A DNA stretch of 64,000 nucleotides from Mycobacterium sp. 852014-52450_SCH5900713 (lineage in GTDB: Bacteria > Actinomycetota > Actinomycetes > Mycobacteriales > Mycobacteriaceae): NCBI RefSeq assembly GCF_001667075.1, contig NZ_LZIL01000009.1, positions 1 through 64,000 of the forward strand, in the 5' to 3' direction. The notes under the pieces were generated by a model, which was not told the origin of the DNA, did not search any database, and saw only the letters and a program-made list of their open reading frames with translations. This document shows, piece by piece, positions 63,537 through 64,000 of the stretch. How positions within the stretch are numbered: the first letter of the stretch is position 1; every line of letters starts with the position of its first letter. The position numbers and the translations under genes were made by a program.

Positions 63537-64000
63537 CGGCAAGAATCGGCATCATCACCTTTCCGGGGACCCTGGACGACGTCGACGCCGCCCGGGCGGC
63601 GCGGAGTGTCGGGGCCGAGGCGGTCAGCCTGTGGCACGCCGACGCCGACCTCAAGGGCGTCGACGCCGTGGTGGTGCCGGGAGGGTTCTCCTATGGCGAC
63701 TACCTGCGGGCGGGGGCGATCGCCCGGTTCGCCCCAGTGATGGGTGAAGTGGTGGCCGCCGCGAATCGCGGCATGCCAGTCTTGGGCATTTGCAACGGAT
63801 TTCAGGTGCTCTGCGAGGCCGGGCTGCTTCCCGGGGCGCTGACCCGCAACATCGGGCTGCACTTCGTCTGCCGCGATGTGTGGTTGCGGGTGGCGTCGAT
63901 CTCGACGGCCTGGACGTCGCGTTTCCAGTGGGGTGCTGAGCTGCTGGTGCCGCTGAAGTCCGGCGAGGGCCGCTACGTGGCCCCCGACGATGTGCTCGAC
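63533..64000 (+). CDS. purQ: FGAM synthase glutaminase PurQ (5' part, runs off edge)
   Basis: The first 156 codons of the glutamine amidotransferase subunit that supplies ammonia for FGAM synthesis: [40 protein letters not shown], and the nucleophile Cys in [11 protein letters not shown]. The reading frame is open to the edge of the window; the His-Glu pair lies beyond it. GTG 63533 overlaps the purS stop. It is nearly identical to Mtb PurQ (Rv0788) as recalled. Confidence 0.97.
   Translation, partial: MTARIGIITFPGTLDDVDAARAARSVGAEAVSLWHADADLKGVDAVVVPGGFSYGDYLRAGAIARFAPVMGEVVAAANRGMPVLGICNGFQVLCEAGLLPGALTRNIGLHFVCRDVWLRVASISTAWTSRFQWGAELLVPLKSGEGRYVAPDDVLD

Overview
The window is chromosomal DNA of a Mycobacterium. 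The evidence is high-GC coding bias, the tail of an mce4 operon, mycobacterial PhoP/PhoR, CpsA, CYP51 with its 3Fe-4S ferredoxin, CYP123, CYP126, and near-identical recalled matches to many M. tuberculosis (Mtb) proteins. It is not the Mtb complex. The mce4-otsA-cpsA block (Rv349x-Rv348x in H37Rv) lies beside the Rv0756c-Rv0788 block, and these are far apart in H37Rv. ptrB is one intact gene, and several genes are present that H37Rv lacks at these positions. A slow-growing non-tuberculous species such as an M. avium complex member would fit; that is inference.

Layout. 1-4171: end of the mce4 sterol-import operon (mce4D tail, mce4E, mce4F, two Mce-associated proteins). 4181-6490: a secreted protein, otsA and a small gene, all on the minus strand. 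6537-7981: a FetAB-type ABC transporter. 8046-11638: crotonase, two SDRs and a beta-hydroxyacid dehydrogenase, with a KstR-type site at 9032-9045. 11642-13201: cpsA. 13477-25326: a variable stretch of small, secreted or membrane proteins: a TDT transporter, a PER-repeat peptide, an amidase, hydrolases, an S1 protease, an LpqH paralogue with a Gly/Pro/Gln-rich partner, a frameshifted crotonase, a lytic transglycosylase lipoprotein, a cold shock gene and a DUF732 protein. 25351-25425: tRNA-Thr.

25454-28529: a decapeptide-repeat protein, then phoP-phoR. 28517-37658: a long minus-strand oxidative cluster (TetR, CYP123, SDR, CYP51, ferredoxin, NTF2-like protein, AdhB, an Old Yellow Enzyme, NTF2-like protein). 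37878-41452: the divergent aldA-SDR-dehydrogenase-CMD operon. Both sides of this divergent promoter carry the same GGACA-N2-TGTCC palindrome, so the TetR protein probably controls both. 41459-43034: an aldo/keto reductase and a divergent MarR gene.

43059-64000: purine genes (purD, purB, purC, purS, purQ) interleaved with ggtA, an esterase, a TetR gene, a DUF429 protein, cyp126, a second TDT transporter, ptrB, two tandem EmrB-type exporters, a DUF2334 protein, a KstD-like flavoprotein, a metallo-beta-lactamase-fold protein and a secreted protein. purQ runs off the right edge.

Themes: sterol/lipid import and oxidation (mce4, KstR box, CYP51 cluster, KstD-like protein), envelope building and remodelling (CpsA, lytic transglycosylase, lipoproteins), PhoPR signalling and purine synthesis. 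Statements about Mtb genes come from memory of that genome, not from a search.
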